64,000 nucleotides of DNA from Klebsiella terrigena. Lineage in GTDB: Bacteria; Pseudomonadota; Gammaproteobacteria; Enterobacterales; Enterobacteriaceae. The stretch lies in the NCBI RefSeq assembly GCF_006539725.1, contig NZ_BJNO01000003.1, positions 1-64,000 of the forward strand, read 5' to 3'. This document shows positions 7,411-19,074 of the stretch, piece by piece; the first letter of the stretch is position 1, and each line of letters begins with the position of its first letter. Below the pieces are notes generated by a model, which saw only the letters and a list, made by a program, of their open reading frames with translations, searched no databases and was not told where the DNA came from. Both the position numbers and the translations under genes were made by a program.

Positions 7411-8721
7411 ATGAGTCAGGCACTACCGCTTGTCACCCGTCAGGGCGATCGCATTGCCATCGTCAGCGGTTTACGTACGCCGTTTGCCCGTCAGGCAACG
7501 GTATTTCACGGCGTTCCCGCGATTGATTTGGGAAAAATGGTCATCAGTGAAATGCTGGCTCGCAGCGATATTCCCCCGCAGATTATTGAACAGCTGGTCT
7601 TTGGCCAGGTGGTACAGATGCCGGAAGCGCCGAATATTGCGCGCGAGATCGTGCTTGGCACCGGCATGAGCGTGCACACCGATGCCTATAGCGTCAGCCG
7701 CGCCTGTGCGACCAGCTTCCAGGCCGTCGCTAACGTCGCCGAAAGCCTGATGGCCGGAACGATCCGCGCGGGCATTGCCGGCGGCGCCGACTCCTCATCG
7801 GTACTGCCTATCGGCGTAAGTAAAAAGCTGGCCCGCACGCTGGTGGATGCCAATAAGGCGCGCACCCTTGGCCAGCGGCTGAAGCTTTTTTCTCGCCTGC
7901 GCCTGCGCGATCTTTTACCGGTACCACCCGCCGTCGCCGAATACTCGACCGGGCTGCGGATGGGCGATACCGCAGAGCAGATGGCAAAAAGCTGGGGCAT
8001 CACCCGTGAACAGCAGGATGCGCTGGCGCTTCGTTCCCATCAGCTGGCGGCCAAAGCCTGGGAAGAGGGAAAGCTTGCAGCAGAAGTAATGACCGCCTAC
8101 GCGCCGCCGTTCCGCGAGCCTGTAGAAAGCGATAACAATATTCGTAAGAATTCTACCCTCGCTGATTACCAAAAGTTACGACCGGCTTTCGATCGCAAGC
8201 ACGGCACGGTCACCGCGGCCAACAGTACGCCGCTAACCGACGGCGCGGCGGCGGTGATGATGATGACGGAATCCCGGGCGAAAGAGCTGGGATTAACCCC
8301 GCTGGGCTATCTGCGCAGCTACGCCTTCACCGCCATCGACGTTCAGCAGGACATGCTGCTGGGGCCGGCTTGGTCAACGCCTCTGGCGCTGGAAAGGGCG
8401 GGTCTGACCCTCGCTGATTTAACCCTTATCGATATGCATGAGGCGTTTGCCGCGCAAACGCTGGCCAACCTGAAGTGTCTGGCAAGCGATCGTTTTGCCC
8501 GCGAAGTGCTGGGCCGCTCGCAGGCCACTGGCGAAGTGGATGACAGCAAATTTAACGTCCTCGGCGGCTCTATTGCCTACGGCCATCCTTTTGCCGCGAC
8601 CGGCGCGAGGATGATCACGCAAACGCTGCACGAGCTGCGGCGCAGAGGGGGCGGGTTTGGTCTGGTCACCGCCTGTGCGGCGGGCGGTTTAGGCGCAGCC
8701 ATGATTCTGGAGGTGGAGTAA
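7411..8721 (+). CDS. fadI: FadI, 3-ketoacyl-CoA thiolase
   Basis: A 436-residue thiolase that cleaves 3-ketoacyl-CoA with CoA to acetyl-CoA and a shortened acyl-CoA, the last step of beta-oxidation. The acyl-accepting Cys99 is in SRACATSFQ. The active-site His is in [16 protein letters not shown] and the second Cys in [12 protein letters not shown] near the C-terminus. RBS GGGGAG precedes the ATG. It forms the anaerobic-type FadIJ complex with the next gene, whose start overlaps its stop by one base (TAATG). Confidence 0.97.
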   Translation: MSQALPLVTRQGDRIAIVSGLRTPFARQATVFHGVPAIDLGKMVISEMLARSDIPPQIIEQLVFGQVVQMPEAPNIAREIVLGTGMSVHTDAYSVSRACATSFQAVANVAESLMAGTIRAGIAGGADSSSVLPIGVSKKLARTLVDANKARTLGQRLKLFSRLRLRDLLPVPPAVAEYSTGLRMGDTAEQMAKSWGITREQQDALALRSHQLAAKAWEEGKLAAEVMTAYAPPFREPVESDNNIRKNSTLADYQKLRPAFDRKHGTVTAANSTPLTDGAAAVMMMTESRAKELGLTPLGYLRSYAFTAIDVQQDMLLGPAWSTPLALERAGLTLADLTLIDMHEAFAAQTLANLKCLASDRFAREVLGRSQATGEVDDSKFNVLGGSIAYGHPFAATGARMITQTLHELRRRGGGFGLVTACAAGGLGAAMILEVE

Positions 8722-10865
8722 TGACTCCTGCATCAGCGTTTACTCTTGATATTCGTCCGGACAACGTGGCGGTTATCACCATCGATACGCCAGGCGAAAA
8801 AATGAATACCCTGAAGGCCGAGTTTGGCAGCCAGGTGCGGGCTATTATCCGCCAGATCCGTGATAACAAATCCCTGCGTGGCGTGGTGATCATTTCTGCT
8901 AAACCGGACAACTTCATCGCCGGGGCGGATATCAATATGATTGCCCGCTGTACCAGCGCGGAAGAGGCGGAGGCGCTGGCTCGTCAGGGGCAGCAGATCA
9001 TGGCCGAGCTCCACGGGCTGACTATTCCGGCGATCGCCGCTATCCACGGTGCCTGCCTTGGCGGAGGCCTTGAGCTGGCGCTGGCCTGCCATGGGCGAGT
9101 CTGTAGCGATGATGATAAAACCCGCCTTGGTCTGCCTGAGGTGCAGCTGGGTTTACTGCCGGGTTCCGGCGGCACGCAGCGGCTGCCGCGGTTGATTGGC
9201 GTCAGCAGCGCGCTGGAGATGATTCTCACCGGCAAACAGCTGCGCGCCAGACAGGCGCTTAAGGCCGGGCTGGTGGACGATGTGGTACCGCAGGCTATTT
9301 TACTGCAAACGGCGGTGGAACTGGCGCTGAAAGGGCGTCCGGCAAGCCGCAATATGCCAATGCGCGAGCGTGTTCTTGCCGGCCCGCTAGGGCGTAATCT
9401 GCTGTTTAGGCTGGTGGCGAAGAAGACGCAGCAGAAGACCCAGGGCAACTATCCCGCCGCGAAAAAAATTCTGCAGGTTATTGAGAACGGGCTGGCTCAT
9501 GGCTGCAGCAGCGGCTACGCCGAGGAGGCGAGAGCCTTCGGCGAGCTGGCGATGACGCCGCAATCGCAGGCGCTGCGCTCTATTTTCTTTGCCAGCACCG
9601 AGCTGAAAAAAGATCGCGGTGCCGAGGCTGAAGCCGGGCCTTTAAACAGCGTCGCCGTTCTCGGCGGCGGCCTGATGGGCGGGGGGATAGCTTACGTTAC
9701 CGCCAGCAAAGGCGGATTGCCGGTGCGAATCAAGGATATTCAGGCCAGCGGGATTAACCATGCGTTGAAGTACAGCTGGGCGCTGCTGGACAAGCAGGTA
9801 CGCCGCCGCTACATGCGCGCCAGCGAGCGCGACCGCCAGCTGGCCCTTATCTCCGGGACCACGGATTATCAAGGATTTGCCCACCGCGATGTGGTGATCG
9901 AAGCCGTATTCGAGGATTTAGCGCTTAAGCAGCGCATGGTTGCCGAAATAGAACAGCATTGCGGCCCGGAGACGATCTTTGCCTCCAATACGTCGTCGCT
10001 GCCGATCGCCGGGATTGCGGCGCAGGCCAGCAGGCCTCAGCGGGTGATCGGCCTGCACTATTTCAGCCCGGTTGAAAAAATGCCGCTGGTGGAGGTTATC
10101 CCGCACCAGCATACGGACCCGCAGGCCGTCGCCACGGTGGTCCGGCTGGCAAAAATGCAGGGTAAAACGCCGATCGTGGTGGCGGATAAAGCCGGCTTCT
10201 ACGTTAACCGCATTCTCGCCCCTTACATTAACGAGGCGATGCGTTTACTGATGGAAGGTGAACCCGTTGAGCATATCGATAACGCACTGGTTAAATTCGG
10301 CTTTCCGGTAGGGCCTATCCAGCTGCTCGATGAAGTGGGTATCGACACCGGCACCAAAATTATTCCCGTTCTGGAATCGGCGTGGGGAGAACGTTTTAGT
10401 CCGCCTGCAAATATCATTAATGCGATCTTGAATGACGATCGCAAAGGCAGAAAAAATAGCCGCGGTTTCTATCTTTATGAGAAAAAAGGGCGTACAAGCA
10501 AAAAACGACCCGATGCGGCAATTTACTCGCTACTGGGGATTTCTGCTCCGCAGGCGCGATTGTCAGCGCAGCAGGTGGCGGAACGCTGTGTGATGATGAT
10601 GCTCAATGAAGCGGCGCGCTGCTTCGATGAGCAGGTTATTCGCTGCGCCCGCGATGGCGATATCGGCGCCGTGTTTGGTATTGGCTTCCCGCCGTTTCTT
10701 GGCGGCCCGTTCCGCTATATGGATACATCCGGGGTGGGTGAAGTGGTTGCAATTTTGCAGCGTCTGGCCGCTCAGTACGGCCCGCGTTTTACGCCATGTG
10801 AAAATTTATTGCGCATGGCCGAGCAGGGGGCGACATTTTGGCCCGCTGGCGAACGGACGACCTAA
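8721..10865 (+). CDS. fadJ: FadJ, fatty acid oxidation complex alpha subunit
   Basis: A 714-residue two-domain enzyme. The N-terminal crotonase domain (about 1-190) has [12 protein letters not shown] and [18 protein letters not shown] for enoyl-CoA hydratase activity. The 3-hydroxyacyl-CoA dehydrogenase domain (about 310-600) has the NAD-binding [18 protein letters not shown] and [14 protein letters not shown], with a C-terminal repeat ending EQGATFWPA. It hydrates trans-2-enoyl-CoA and oxidises the 3-hydroxy product for FadI. It overlaps fadI by one base, indicating coupled translation. Length equals E. coli FadJ. Confidence 0.97.
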   Translation: MTPASAFTLDIRPDNVAVITIDTPGEKMNTLKAEFGSQVRAIIRQIRDNKSLRGVVIISAKPDNFIAGADINMIARCTSAEEAEALARQGQQIMAELHGLTIPAIAAIHGACLGGGLELALACHGRVCSDDDKTRLGLPEVQLGLLPGSGGTQRLPRLIGVSSALEMILTGKQLRARQALKAGLVDDVVPQAILLQTAVELALKGRPASRNMPMRERVLAGPLGRNLLFRLVAKKTQQKTQGNYPAAKKILQVIENGLAHGCSSGYAEEARAFGELAMTPQSQALRSIFFASTELKKDRGAEAEAGPLNSVAVLGGGLMGGGIAYVTASKGGLPVRIKDIQASGINHALKYSWALLDKQVRRRYMRASERDRQLALISGTTDYQGFAHRDVVIEAVFEDLALKQRMVAEIEQHCGPETIFASNTSSLPIAGIAAQASRPQRVIGLHYFSPVEKMPLVEVIPHQHTDPQAVATVVRLAKMQGKTPIVVADKAGFYVNRILAPYINEAMRLLMEGEPVEHIDNALVKFGFPVGPIQLLDEVGIDTGTKIIPVLESAWGERFSPPANIINAILNDDRKGRKNSRGFYLYEKKGRTSKKRPDAAIYSLLGISAPQARLSAQQVAERCVMMMLNEAARCFDEQVIRCARDGDIGAVFGIGFPPFLGGPFRYMDTSGVGEVVAILQRLAAQYGPRFTPCENLLRMAEQGATFWPAGERTT

Positions 10866-11074
10866 GTTCTGGTCAAAGAAGATAAATCCGACGATGAATG
10901 ACGCTGTCGATTGGCTGTTTTGTAAACAATCATTGACTATACTTACGCCACTGAGGTAAAAAACAGCGTTTCATTCGTTGGATGGATCAGGCACAATGCC
11001 CGGCCACTGAGTCGACTGCGTATTACCTTCGCGGGCAAGACTACGGTGCTTCTGGTTAACAAAAGCGGTGCAAT

Positions 11075-11560
11075 ATGCAAGTTTTTATCATGCGTCACGG
11101 CGACGCTGCCCTCGATGCAGCCAGTGACTCGGTTCGTCCATTAACCGCATGCGGTTGTGATGAGTCTCGTCAGATGGCAACCTGGCTGAAAGGTCAGAAA
11201 GTGGATATTGAGCGGGTTCTTGTGAGTCCTTATCTGCGTGCAGAACAGACGCTGGATATCGTAAGAGAGTGCATGAACCTGCCGAAGAACGTCGACGTCA
11301 TGCCGGAGCTGACGCCGTGCGGCGACGTTGGCCTGGTCAACGCCTATCTTCAGGCGCTGGCGAATGAAGGTGTGGCAACGGCGCTGGTCGTTTCTCACCT
11401 GCCGTTAGTGGGGTACCTCGTCTCAGAGCTCTGCCCGGGAGAGACTCCCCCGATGTTCACGACCTCGGCCATTGCCTGCGTGACGCTCGATGCCAACGGC
11501 AAGGGCGAATTCAACTGGCAGATGAGCCCCTGCAACCTGAAGATGGCGAAAGCTATCTAA
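11075..11560 (+). CDS. sixA: SixA, phosphohistidine phosphatase
   Basis: A 161-residue histidine-phosphatase (phosphoglycerate mutase-like) enzyme. The catalytic RHG motif is at the N-terminus (MQVFIMRHGDA) with His8 as nucleophile. ERVLVSPYLRAEQT supplies conserved Arg and VVSHLPLVGYL the second His. SixA removes phosphate from the HPt domain of ArcB and from NPr in the nitrogen PTS in E. coli. It stands alone after fadJ with about 210 bases between, and converges on smrB. Confidence 0.96.
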   Translation: MQVFIMRHGDAALDAASDSVRPLTACGCDESRQMATWLKGQKVDIERVLVSPYLRAEQTLDIVRECMNLPKNVDVMPELTPCGDVGLVNAYLQALANEGVATALVVSHLPLVGYLVSELCPGETPPMFTTSAIACVTLDANGKGEFNWQMSPCNLKMAKAI

Positions 11561-11581
11561 TCTCCCCCCGGAGCCGACGTA

Positions 11582-12133
11582 TTACGGAAGCTCCGGCGGT
11601 TGCCACTCTTCAATCTCAATCAGCACCAGCAGTGCGGCGTCTCCGCCGTACTCTTTTGGCGCCTGATGGAAGGCCATAATATGCGGATGCTGCGCCAGCC
11701 ATAATGGCGTTTGCTGCTTCAGAATATGCTTTCCGTGGCCGTGTATCACGCAGGCGCAGAATACGTGTTCCCGGCGGCATGCGGCAATCAGCGCGCCCAG
11801 CTCCTGCTTTGCCTGCTGCTGGGTTAAACCGTGCAGGTCAAGAAACAGCTCGGGCGAATAGTCTCCGCGGCGCAGCTTTTTCAACTCAAAGTGGCTCACG
11901 TCCGAACGGACGTATTTTACCGACCCCTCGGTATTCAGCAGCGGCTGAAACTCATCCGAAAAGTAGTGGCTGTTGTCGGCCTGCTCCTGAAGCAGCCGCT
12001 TCGGCGGCACTTCGGTTATTTTCTTGCGCAGCGGGCGGTGAACGATAGTGTCCTGCTTAATCTTACGCGTGCCGGTCATGAGCTGACGGAACAGCGTCTG
12101 ATCCTCCACGCTAAGCGATGTTTTCTTTTTCAT
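11582..12133 (-). CDS. smrB: SmrB, ribosome-rescue endonuclease
   Basis: A 183-residue protein (YfcN in E. coli). The N-terminal 75 residues are basic and variable. The Smr domain occupies about 90-175, with [20 protein letters not shown] (the conserved LDLHG) and [20 protein letters not shown] (HGxG). In E. coli SmrB cuts mRNA between collided ribosomes, allowing tmRNA rescue. The gene is divergent from prmB and convergent with sixA; the intergenic space to sixA is only 21 bases. Confidence 0.95.
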   Translation of the reverse strand: MKKKTSLSVEDQTLFRQLMTGTRKIKQDTIVHRPLRKKITEVPPKRLLQEQADNSHYFSDEFQPLLNTEGSVKYVRSDVSHFELKKLRRGDYSPELFLDLHGLTQQQAKQELGALIAACRREHVFCACVIHGHGKHILKQQTPLWLAQHPHIMAFHQAPKEYGGDAALLVLIEIEEWQPPELP

Positions 12134-12299
12134 TGCCCACTCTCATCTTTTCTTTGCGCTAGTTTACCCGACCCGGAGTAGATCCAGGCAAGCAAAACGT
12201 ACTTTTCCCCCTCTGCCTGACGTAAGAATGCTGATTTATCGCCGTCTTCGTGGCAAACTAGCCGCCGAATTTACAGTAGAGCGTGTCCTGGAGGATGGC

Positions 12300-13232
12300 G
12301 TGGATAAAATTTTTGTTGATGAAGCAGTCAATGAGCTGCAGACCATTCAGGACATGCTGCGCTGGGCGGTAAGCCGCTTCAGCGCGGCGAATATCTGGTA
12401 CGGTCACGGCACCGACAACCCGTGGGACGAAGCGGTGCAGCTGGTGCTGCCTTCGCTGTACCTGCCGCTGGACATCCCGGAAGACATGCGCATTGCGCGC
12501 CTGACCTCCAGTGAAAAGCACCGCATCGTTGAGCGCGTGATTCGCCGCGTCAACGAGCGCATTCCGGTCGCCTATCTGACCAACAAAGCCTGGTTCTGCG
12601 GCCATGAGTTTTACGTCGATGAGCGCGTGCTGGTGCCGCGCTCGCCGATTGGCGAGCTTATCGAAAACCAGTTTGCCGGACTGATCGACCATCAGCCGCA
12701 GCACATCCTCGATATGTGCACCGGCAGCGGCTGTATCGCCATCGCCTGCGCCTATGCCTTCCCACAAGCGGAAGTCGACGCGGTGGATATCTCCCCTGAC
12801 GCGCTGGCCGTCGCCGAACAAAACGTGGAAGAGCACGGGCTTATCCATCAGGTTACGCCGATTCGCTCCGATCTGTTCCGCGACCTGCCGAAGGTGCAGT
12901 ATGACCTGATCGTCACCAACCCGCCGTATGTCGACGAAGAAGATATGTCCGATCTGCCGGGCGAATATCGCCATGAGCCGGTGCTTGGGCTGGCCTCAGG
13001 CAGCGACGGTCTGAAGTTAACCCGCCGCATTCTCGCCTGCGCCCCGGATTACCTCAACGATGACGGTATTCTGATTTGTGAAGTCGGTAACAGCATGGTA
13101 CATCTGATTGAACAGTATCCGGATGTCCCGTTCACCTGGCTTGAGTTCGATAACGGCGGAGACGGCGTGTTTATGCTGACCAAACCGCAGCTGATCGCCG
13201 CCCGAGTGCATTTCGGTATTTATAAAGACTAA
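12300..13232 (+). CDS. prmB: PrmB, ribosomal protein uL3 glutamine methyltransferase
   Basis: A 310-residue SAM-dependent methyltransferase that modifies a glutamine of ribosomal protein L3. The SAM motif is [20 protein letters not shown] and the catalytic motif is [15 protein letters not shown] (NPPY, which binds the target Gln). The frame is open from an ATG at 12228, but GTG 12300 is preferred: GGAGG lies just before it, the product [10 protein letters not shown] matches E. coli, and the length is identical. First gene of the run prmB-aroC-mepA-yfcA-epmC-yfcL. Confidence 0.95.
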   Translation: MDKIFVDEAVNELQTIQDMLRWAVSRFSAANIWYGHGTDNPWDEAVQLVLPSLYLPLDIPEDMRIARLTSSEKHRIVERVIRRVNERIPVAYLTNKAWFCGHEFYVDERVLVPRSPIGELIENQFAGLIDHQPQHILDMCTGSGCIAIACAYAFPQAEVDAVDISPDALAVAEQNVEEHGLIHQVTPIRSDLFRDLPKVQYDLIVTNPPYVDEEDMSDLPGEYRHEPVLGLASGSDGLKLTRRILACAPDYLNDDGILICEVGNSMVHLIEQYPDVPFTWLEFDNGGDGVFMLTKPQLIAARVHFGIYKD

Positions 13233-13268
13233 AAAGCAAAAACAACACGCAAACATGACGGAGCCGTG

Positions 13269-14354
13269 ATGGCAGGAAATACAATTGGACAACTCTTTCG
13301 CGTAACCACCTTCGGCGAGTCGCACGGCCTGGCGCTGGGCTGCATCGTCGACGGCGTACCGCCAGGCATCCCGCTGACCGAAGCCGATCTGCAGCACGAT
13401 CTGGATCGCCGTCGTCCCGGCACCTCGCGCTATACCACCCAGCGCCGCGAACCGGACCAGGTTAAGATCCTGTCCGGCGTATTCGAAGGCGTCACCACCG
13501 GCACCAGCATTGGTCTGCTGATTGAGAATACCGACCAGCGTTCGCAGGATTACGGTGCGATTAAAGACGTTTTTCGTCCCGGCCACGCGGATTATACCTA
13601 CGAGCAGAAGTACGGCCTGCGCGATTATCGCGGCGGCGGACGCTCGTCGGCGCGCGAAACCGCGATGCGCGTTGCGGCAGGGGCGATCGCCAAGAAGTTC
13701 CTCGCGGAGAAGTTTGGCATCGTCATCCGCGGCTGCCTGACCCAGATGGGCGATATCCCGCTGGCCATTAAAGACTGGGAGCAGGTTGAACAGAACCCGT
13801 TCTTCTGTCCCGATCCGGATAAAATCGACGCCCTTGATGAGCTGATGCGCGGCCTGAAAAAAGAAGGTGACTCGATTGGCGCAAAAATCACCGTTGTAGC
13901 CGATGGCGTGCCTCCGGGACTCGGTGAGCCGGTATTCGACCGCCTGGATGCCGACATTGCCCACGCGCTGATGAGCATCAATGCGGTGAAAGGCGTTGAG
14001 ATTGGCGACGGCTTTGAGGTGGTTAAGCTGCGCGGCAGCGAAAACCGCGATGAGATAACCAAAGCCGGTTTCCAGAGCAACCATGCGGGCGGCGTGCTCG
14101 GCGGGATCAGCAGCGGTCAGCAGATTGTCGCGCATATTGCGCTGAAGCCGACCTCCAGCATCACCGTTCCGGGACATACCATTAACCGCTTTGGCGAAGA
14201 AGTCGAGATGATCACCAAAGGGCGGCACGATCCGTGCGTGGGGATCCGCGCGGTGCCGATCGCGGAAGCGATGCTGGCGATTGTGTTAATGGATCACTTT
14301 ATGCGTCAACGCGCGCAAAACGGCGACGTGACGACATCAATTCCACGCTGGTAA
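13269..14354 (+). CDS. aroC: AroC, chorismate synthase
   Basis: A 361-residue enzyme that converts 5-enolpyruvylshikimate-3-phosphate to chorismate using reduced FMN, the last common step to aromatic amino acids, folate and quinones. Signatures are [20 protein letters not shown] at the N-terminus, [20 protein letters not shown] in the middle, and [18 protein letters not shown] near the end. ATG 13269 is taken instead of the adjacent in-frame GTG 13266, to match the family start ([10 protein letters not shown]). It follows prmB by 36 bases. Confidence 0.97.
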   Translation: MAGNTIGQLFRVTTFGESHGLALGCIVDGVPPGIPLTEADLQHDLDRRRPGTSRYTTQRREPDQVKILSGVFEGVTTGTSIGLLIENTDQRSQDYGAIKDVFRPGHADYTYEQKYGLRDYRGGGRSSARETAMRVAAGAIAKKFLAEKFGIVIRGCLTQMGDIPLAIKDWEQVEQNPFFCPDPDKIDALDELMRGLKKEGDSIGAKITVVADGVPPGLGEPVFDRLDADIAHALMSINAVKGVEIGDGFEVVKLRGSENRDEITKAGFQSNHAGGVLGGISSGQQIVAHIALKPTSSITVPGHTINRFGEEVEMITKGRHDPCVGIRAVPIAEAMLAIVLMDHFMRQRAQNGDVTTSIPRW

Positions 14355-14357
14355 TCG

Positions 14358-15182
14358 ATGAAAAAAACCGTTATCGCTCTGCTGGCGCTCGTGGCCAGCT
14401 CTGCCTGCTCTGCGGCAACGCCGTGGCAAAAAATCACTCAGCCGATAGGCGGCAGCGCGCAGTCTATCGGCGCTTTTGCTAACGGCTGTATTGTGGGAGC
14501 CCAGGCGCTGCCGCTGAACTCGGTAAACTACCAGGTGATGCGTACCGACCAGCGCCGCTATTTCGGCCACCCCGATCTTGTCCGGTTTATCCAGCGCCTG
14601 AGCAATCAGGTGCATAGCCGGGGAATGGGCACGATGCTGATTGGCGATATGGGCATGCCCGCCGGCGGGCGTTTTAACGGCGGCCACGCCAGTCATCAGA
14701 GCGGCCTGGACGTGGATATTTTCCTCCAGCTGCCGCAGACGCGCTGGAGCCCGGCGCAGCTGCTGAAGCCGCAGGCGCTGGATCTGGTCTCCGGCGACGG
14801 CAAGCGCGTTGTCCCGGCGCGCTGGAGCCCGCAAATTAGCCAGCTGATCAAGCTGGCGGCGGAAGATAGCGAGGTCACGCGCATCTTCGTTAACCCGGCC
14901 ATCAAACAGCAGCTCTGCCTTGATGCCGGAAGCGATCGCGACTGGCTGCATAAGGTTCGCCCGTGGTTCCAGCACCGCGCGCATATGCACGTCCGCCTGC
15001 GCTGCCCTGCCGGAAGCCTGGAGTGCGAAGAGCAGGCGCCGCCGCCTGCCGGCGATGGCTGCGGTGCTGAGCTGCAAAGCTGGTTCGAACCCCCGAAACC
15101 CGGATCAACCCCTCCTGTGAAGAAGACGCCGCCTCCGCTGCCGCCTTCCTGCCAGGCGCTACTGGATGAGCACGTTCTTTAA
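14358..15182 (+). CDS. mepA: MepA, penicillin-insensitive murein DD-endopeptidase
   Basis: A 274-residue periplasmic zinc peptidase that cuts the D-Ala-mDAP cross-links of peptidoglycan. The signal peptide is [19 protein letters not shown]. The LAS-type zinc site is visible: His113 and Asp120 in [15 protein letters not shown], and His211 in RAHMHVRL, with further His206 and His209. Paired Cys residues fit a disulfide-bonded periplasmic protein, and the C-terminus is Pro-rich. It begins 3 bases after aroC and overlaps yfcA by one base. Confidence 0.97.
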   Translation: MKKTVIALLALVASSACSAATPWQKITQPIGGSAQSIGAFANGCIVGAQALPLNSVNYQVMRTDQRRYFGHPDLVRFIQRLSNQVHSRGMGTMLIGDMGMPAGGRFNGGHASHQSGLDVDIFLQLPQTRWSPAQLLKPQALDLVSGDGKRVVPARWSPQISQLIKLAAEDSEVTRIFVNPAIKQQLCLDAGSDRDWLHKVRPWFQHRAHMHVRLRCPAGSLECEEQAPPPAGDGCGAELQSWFEPPKPGSTPPVKKTPPPLPPSCQALLDEHVL

Positions 15183-15991
15183 TGGATAGTTTTATCGACC
15201 TGTTTATGGTTTCGCCTACGGTACTGGTAGTGCTTTTCTTCGTCGCTATCCTCGCCGGGTTTATCGATTCTCTGGCCGGCGGCGGCGGGCTGTTGACCGT
15301 TCCGGCGCTGATGGCGGCGGGGCTTCCTCCGGCGCAGGCGCTGGCGACCAACAAGCTGCAGGCCTGCGGCGGCTCGCTCTCCGCGTCGCTCTACTTTATC
15401 CGCCGCAAGGTGGTGAACCTCGCCGATCAGAAGCTGAATATTGTGATGACCTTTATCGGCTCCACCGGCGGTGCGCTGCTGGTTCAGCACGTGCAGTCCG
15501 ATATCCTCAAGCAGATTTTGCCGATCCTGATTATCGGGATTGGCCTCTATTTCCTGCTGATGCCGAAACTAGGCGAGGAGGATCGCCAGCGTCGTTTGTA
15601 CGGCCTGCCGTTCGCGCTTATTGCCGGCGGCTGCGTGGGGTTCTATGACGGCTTCTTCGGCCCGGGCGCCGGCTCGTTCTACGCCCTGGCTTTTGTGACC
15701 CTGGCGGGGTTCAACCTTGCAAAATCAACCGCTCACGCGAAGGTGCTCAACGCGACCTCTAACGTTGGCGGCCTGCTGCTGTTTATTATTGGCGGCAAAG
15801 TGATTTGGGCCACCGGATTCGTGATGATGGCGGGGCAGTTTATCGGCGCCCGCGCGGGCTCACGGCTGGTATTGAGCAAAGGGCAATCGCTGATTCGACC
15901 GATGATCGTGGTCGTGTCCGCAGTGATGAGTGCGAAACTTCTTTATGACAGCCACGGGGCGGAAATCCTGCAGTGGTTGGGAATGAATTAA
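15182..15991 (+). CDS. yfcA: YfcA, TSUP (TauE/SafE) family membrane protein
   Basis: A 269-residue inner-membrane protein of the sulfite-exporter TauE/SafE family with about eight hydrophobic segments. Family features are IDSLAGGGGLLTVPALMAAG near the N-terminus and the repeat GFYDGFFGPGAGSFYALAFV in the second half, as expected from the internal duplication. Members move sulfur-containing or small organic anions; the substrate of YfcA is unknown. Its first base is the last base of mepA's stop and its stop overlaps epmC (TAATG). Confidence 0.94.
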   Translation: MDSFIDLFMVSPTVLVVLFFVAILAGFIDSLAGGGGLLTVPALMAAGLPPAQALATNKLQACGGSLSASLYFIRRKVVNLADQKLNIVMTFIGSTGGALLVQHVQSDILKQILPILIIGIGLYFLLMPKLGEEDRQRRLYGLPFALIAGGCVGFYDGFFGPGAGSFYALAFVTLAGFNLAKSTAHAKVLNATSNVGGLLLFIIGGKVIWATGFVMMAGQFIGARAGSRLVLSKGQSLIRPMIVVVSAVMSAKLLYDSHGAEILQWLGMN

Positions 15992-16539
15992 TGCAACAGC
16001 AACACCATTATGAGCAGCTGATCGCTATTTTTGACGGCTGCTTCGCCGACGATTTTAATACCCGTCTGATTAAAGGCGATGACGAACCGATCTATCTTCC
16101 GGCTGATGACGACGTACCTTTTAACCGTATCGTCTTTGCCCACGGCTTTTATGCCAGCGGCCTGCACGAAATTTCGCACTGGTGTATTGCCGGGAAAGCG
16201 CGTCGTGAACTGGTTGATTTCGGCTACTGGTACTGCCCGGACGGCCGCGATGCGATGACTCAGTGTCAGTTTGAAGATGTCGAAGTGAAGCCCCAGGCGT
16301 TTGACTGGCTGTTTTGCGTGGCGGCGGGCTTCCCGTTTAACGTCAGCTGCGACAACCTGGAAGGGGACGTCGAGCCCGATCGCATTGCCTTTCAGCGGCG
16401 GGTCCATGCCCAGGTCATGAGCTATCTGGAGCAGGGGATCCCGGAACGTCCGGCACGATTTATTCAGGCATTACAAAAATATTATCAAACGCCGCCACTG
16501 ACGGCAGAACAATTTCCGTGGCCGGAAGACCTGCACTAA
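15991..16539 (+). CDS. epmC: EpmC, elongation factor P hydroxylase
   Basis: A 182-residue enzyme (YfcM) that hydroxylates the beta-lysylated lysine of elongation factor P, the last step after EpmA and EpmB. Seen: [20 protein letters not shown] with a probable metal-binding HExxHW-like cluster, [20 protein letters not shown], and [11 protein letters not shown]. Start 15991 is chosen over the in-frame GTG/ATG at 15973 because it matches the family start and couples to the yfcA stop. epmA and epmB are outside the window. Confidence 0.94.
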   Translation: MQQQHHYEQLIAIFDGCFADDFNTRLIKGDDEPIYLPADDDVPFNRIVFAHGFYASGLHEISHWCIAGKARRELVDFGYWYCPDGRDAMTQCQFEDVEVKPQAFDWLFCVAAGFPFNVSCDNLEGDVEPDRIAFQRRVHAQVMSYLEQGIPERPARFIQALQKYYQTPPLTAEQFPWPEDLH

Positions 16540-16570
16540 GGCCACGCTTTACACTAGAAGAGGAAAGACA

Positions 16571-16846
16571 ATGCTCGCGGAGTTTGAATCACGCATTCTG
16601 GCGCTAATCGACGAAATGGTAGACCACGCCAGCGATGATGAACTGTTTGCCGGCGGCTATCTGCGTGGCCACCTGACGCTGGCGGTAGCCGAGCTGGAAG
16701 GCGGAGACGATCACTCGCCGCAGGCGATCAGTGACCGGGTGACTCATAGCCTGGAAAAAGCGATCGGTGCGGGAGAGCTTTCGCCGCCGGACCAGATCCT
16801 CGTTCAGGATATGTGGAATAAATTGTATCAGCAGGCAAAACGCTAA
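16571..16846 (+). CDS. yfcL: YfcL family protein
   Basis: A 91-residue acidic cytoplasmic protein of unknown function, with mostly helical sequence ([31 protein letters not shown]). RBS AGAGGAAAG precedes the ATG. It lies 31 bases after epmC as the last gene of the prmB-aroC run, and converges on mnmC. Length matches E. coli YfcL (about 92). Confidence 0.92.
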   Translation: MLAEFESRILALIDEMVDHASDDELFAGGYLRGHLTLAVAELEGGDDHSPQAISDRVTHSLEKAIGAGELSPPDQILVQDMWNKLYQQAKR

Positions 16847-16891
16847 ACAGCCTGCTCGATAGCCCTGGCCGCGCATTGCGAGGTCGGGGAA

Positions 16892-16917
16892 TAGCCCGGA
16901 GAGTGCCGTCCGGGCTA
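16892..16917. terminator. Hairpin between yfcL and mnmC
   Basis: A perfect 9-bp stem TAGCCCGGA/TCCGGGCTA with an 8-base loop separates the two convergent genes. It lacks a strong T run and resembles a REP-type palindrome, so it may act as both transcript end and RNA stabiliser. Confidence 0.55.
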
Positions 16918-16927
16918 CCTCAACGGA

Positions 16928-18916
16928 TTATTTCACTGCTTTTCCCTTCAGCAGTTTCCTCACCCATAGCCGATTGGGATTGAGCGCCGCCAGCGTTTCG
17001 CGATCCATTGGCAGCGGTTCACCGCTCATCTGTGCCGCCAAAATTTCCGCCGTTAACGGAGCGGAGCACAGCCCGCGCGATCCCAATGCCCCAAGAAGAT
17101 AGAGATTGCTATGCACCGGTGCAGAGGGCGCATCCTCCTTCTGCCCGGCAAGCTGAGCGTACCGGGCAAGCGTAGCATCATAGTCGGGCACGTTGCCGAC
17201 CATCGGTAAGTGGTCGCGGGTGGCGCAGCGCACGCCGCAGCGAGCCTCGTTGGCGCTGGTATCGACCTCCTGGGCCCACTGCGCACCGGGGAAGCAGTCT
17301 ACCAGGCGCTGACGGTTCTGCCGCTGGTCCTCGGCGCTGAACGCCGTTTCCGTCTGCCCGCGATGATAGCTGGCTCCGATACAGTGCTGCTGGTTACGCG
17401 GGTTTTGCGGCGTCAGATAGCCGTCATAGCACAGCACCTGGCGCAGCTGAGAAAGCCCCGGCGTCGTCGGGATATGGCTAACCTGGCCGCCCACCGGATA
17501 GGCCGGCAGCTGCGCGGTTTGGCTGAAGGTTGTCAGCTGATGGCCGTTCGCCAGTACCACCACGGCATGCTGCTGGCGCTGGTTCAGCTGCCAGCCGTCG
17601 CCCTCGGCGGTGAGTGTCTCCACCTTAAAGCCATAGCGCGTCTGTAGCCCTCGGGTCGCCGCCAGCGCGAGGAGTTCGGCCGTCAGCTGCTGCGGGCAGA
17701 GCCAGCCTCCTGCGGGATAGGCGATCCCGCCGCAGCCGGTCTCGACGCCGGTCGTCTGCACCACCGCCTCGGCGCTGACGGCGGCGGCAATTTCCGCCGG
17801 CAGATTGAGCTCAAGCATCTGGGCGATTTTTTGCCCGCTTTTCTCATCCCAGGCGAGCTGCGTCACGCCGCACCACTGGTGGTCGAAGGTGACCGGCAGC
17901 GCGTCGTAAATCCTGCGCGCGAAGGTAAATGCGGCGGGGAAGAAGCGGGTCAGGGCCGGGTCGTGCTGGCTGAGCAAAGGATACAGCGCTCCCTGACGGT
18001 TGCCGGATGCGCCTTTGGCAGGGGCATCGTCGGCGCAATAGAGCGTCACCTGCCAGCCGCGGCGCAGCAGCGCGAGTGACAGCAGGGCGCTGGCAATTCC
18101 ACCGCCGATAATCGCCACCTCGCGTTTTTCGCTGGCGGTGCGGGCAAACCACGGCGCGCGCGCGGGCAGGTTCAGCTTTCGGCTCATCTCGCCGATCAGC
18201 ATCTCTCGCTTGCGGCCGAAGCCTTTATGCTTATGCATGGTGAAGCCGGCTTCCTGCAGGCCGCGACGGACAAAACCTGCGGAGGTGAAGGTTGCCAGGG
18301 TTCCGCCCGGTTTTGCCAGCCGGGCCATGGCCGCGAAGAGCTCTGGCGTCCACATATCCGGGTTTTTTGCCGGCGCAAACCCGTCGAGAAACCAGGCATC
18401 GACCTGCTGATTAAGGGAGTCATCAAGCTCAAGGGTCAGCTCGTTGATATCGCCGAACCACAAATCGAGGGTCACGCGTCCGTCATCAAGCAGCAGCCGG
18501 TGGCAGCCGGCAACGGGCAGTGGCCACTGTGCCTGCAGCTGCTCCGCCCACGGCGCCAGCTCCGGCCAGTGCTGGTGGGAGAGGGACAGATCGGCGGCGG
18601 TGAGCGGAAATTTTTCAAAACTGATGAAATGTAATCTTTGCAGGGTAGCTTCGGGGTAGTCACGGTGAAAAACGTCGAACGCCTGCCACAGCGTAAGGAA
18701 GTTGAGGCCGGTGCCGAATCCGCTCTCCGCCACCACAAACAGCGGCTGGGAATGAACGGGAAAGCGTTCACCGAGGCGGTTGCCGCCGAGAAAAACGTAG
18801 CGGGTCTCTTCCAGACCGTTGTCATTGGAAAAGTACACGTCGCCGAAATCTCGGGAAACAGGTGTACCCTCAGCGTTGAATTCCAGGTTGGCAGGTTGTA
18901 TGGCGTTTTGTTTCAC
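16928..18916 (-). CDS. mnmC: MnmC, bifunctional tRNA mnm5s2U34 synthesis enzyme
   Basis: A 662-residue fusion completing 5-methylaminomethyl-2-thiouridine in tRNA wobble positions. The N-terminal methyltransferase (about 1-245) has [17 protein letters not shown] and [17 protein letters not shown]. The C-terminal FAD oxidase (about 265-662) has the dinucleotide motif [20 protein letters not shown]. The oxidase removes the carboxymethyl group from cmnm5U and the methyltransferase then methylates nm5U. The frame is open to 19018, but GTG 18916 ([14 protein letters not shown]) matches the family start. Divergent from fabB, sharing the control region at 18917-19074. Confidence 0.96.
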   Translation of the reverse strand: MKQNAIQPANLEFNAEGTPVSRDFGDVYFSNDNGLEETRYVFLGGNRLGERFPVHSQPLFVVAESGFGTGLNFLTLWQAFDVFHRDYPEATLQRLHFISFEKFPLTAADLSLSHQHWPELAPWAEQLQAQWPLPVAGCHRLLLDDGRVTLDLWFGDINELTLELDDSLNQQVDAWFLDGFAPAKNPDMWTPELFAAMARLAKPGGTLATFTSAGFVRRGLQEAGFTMHKHKGFGRKREMLIGEMSRKLNLPARAPWFARTASEKREVAIIGGGIASALLSLALLRRGWQVTLYCADDAPAKGASGNRQGALYPLLSQHDPALTRFFPAAFTFARRIYDALPVTFDHQWCGVTQLAWDEKSGQKIAQMLELNLPAEIAAAVSAEAVVQTTGVETGCGGIAYPAGGWLCPQQLTAELLALAATRGLQTRYGFKVETLTAEGDGWQLNQRQQHAVVVLANGHQLTTFSQTAQLPAYPVGGQVSHIPTTPGLSQLRQVLCYDGYLTPQNPRNQQHCIGASYHRGQTETAFSAEDQRQNRQRLVDCFPGAQWAQEVDTSANEARCGVRCATRDHLPMVGNVPDYDATLARYAQLAGQKEDAPSAPVHSNLYLLGALGSRGLCSAPLTAEILAAQMSGEPLPMDRETLAALNPNRLWVRKLLKGKAVK

Positions 18917-18991
18917 GTAAGTTACTCGAATCTCAAGGCGTAGAACGATCTTAACGATGTGTGCCGGGAGGCGCAAATTTATACACAAAAT

Positions 18992-19008
18992 GGCTGATCG
19001 GACTTGTT
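18992..19008. promoter_or_regulatory. FadR-like site in the fabB promoter
   Basis: GGCTGATCGGACTTGTT resembles the FadR consensus, keeping TG.TC.GAC.TGTT. It lies 67-83 bases before fabB, as expected for the activator site known in E. coli, directly beside a FabR-like palindrome. Confidence 0.7.
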
Positions 19009-19010
19009 CG

Positions 19011-19026
19011 GCGTACAAGTGTACGC
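19011..19026. promoter_or_regulatory. FabR-like operator in the fabB promoter
   Basis: GCGTACAAGTGTACGC has two perfect 7-base inverted arms around a 2-base centre. It matches the GTACA/TGTAC palindrome bound by FabR, the repressor of fabB and fabA in E. coli. It abuts the FadR-like site, so activator and repressor could compete. Confidence 0.75.
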
Positions 19027-19074
19027 TATTGTGCGACTCGAAACTTAAAATAGTGCGACTTACAGAGGTATTGA

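Noticed and set aside
12228-12299. Longer N-terminus for PrmB
   Set aside because: Family length and the GGAGG site support the GTG at 12300.
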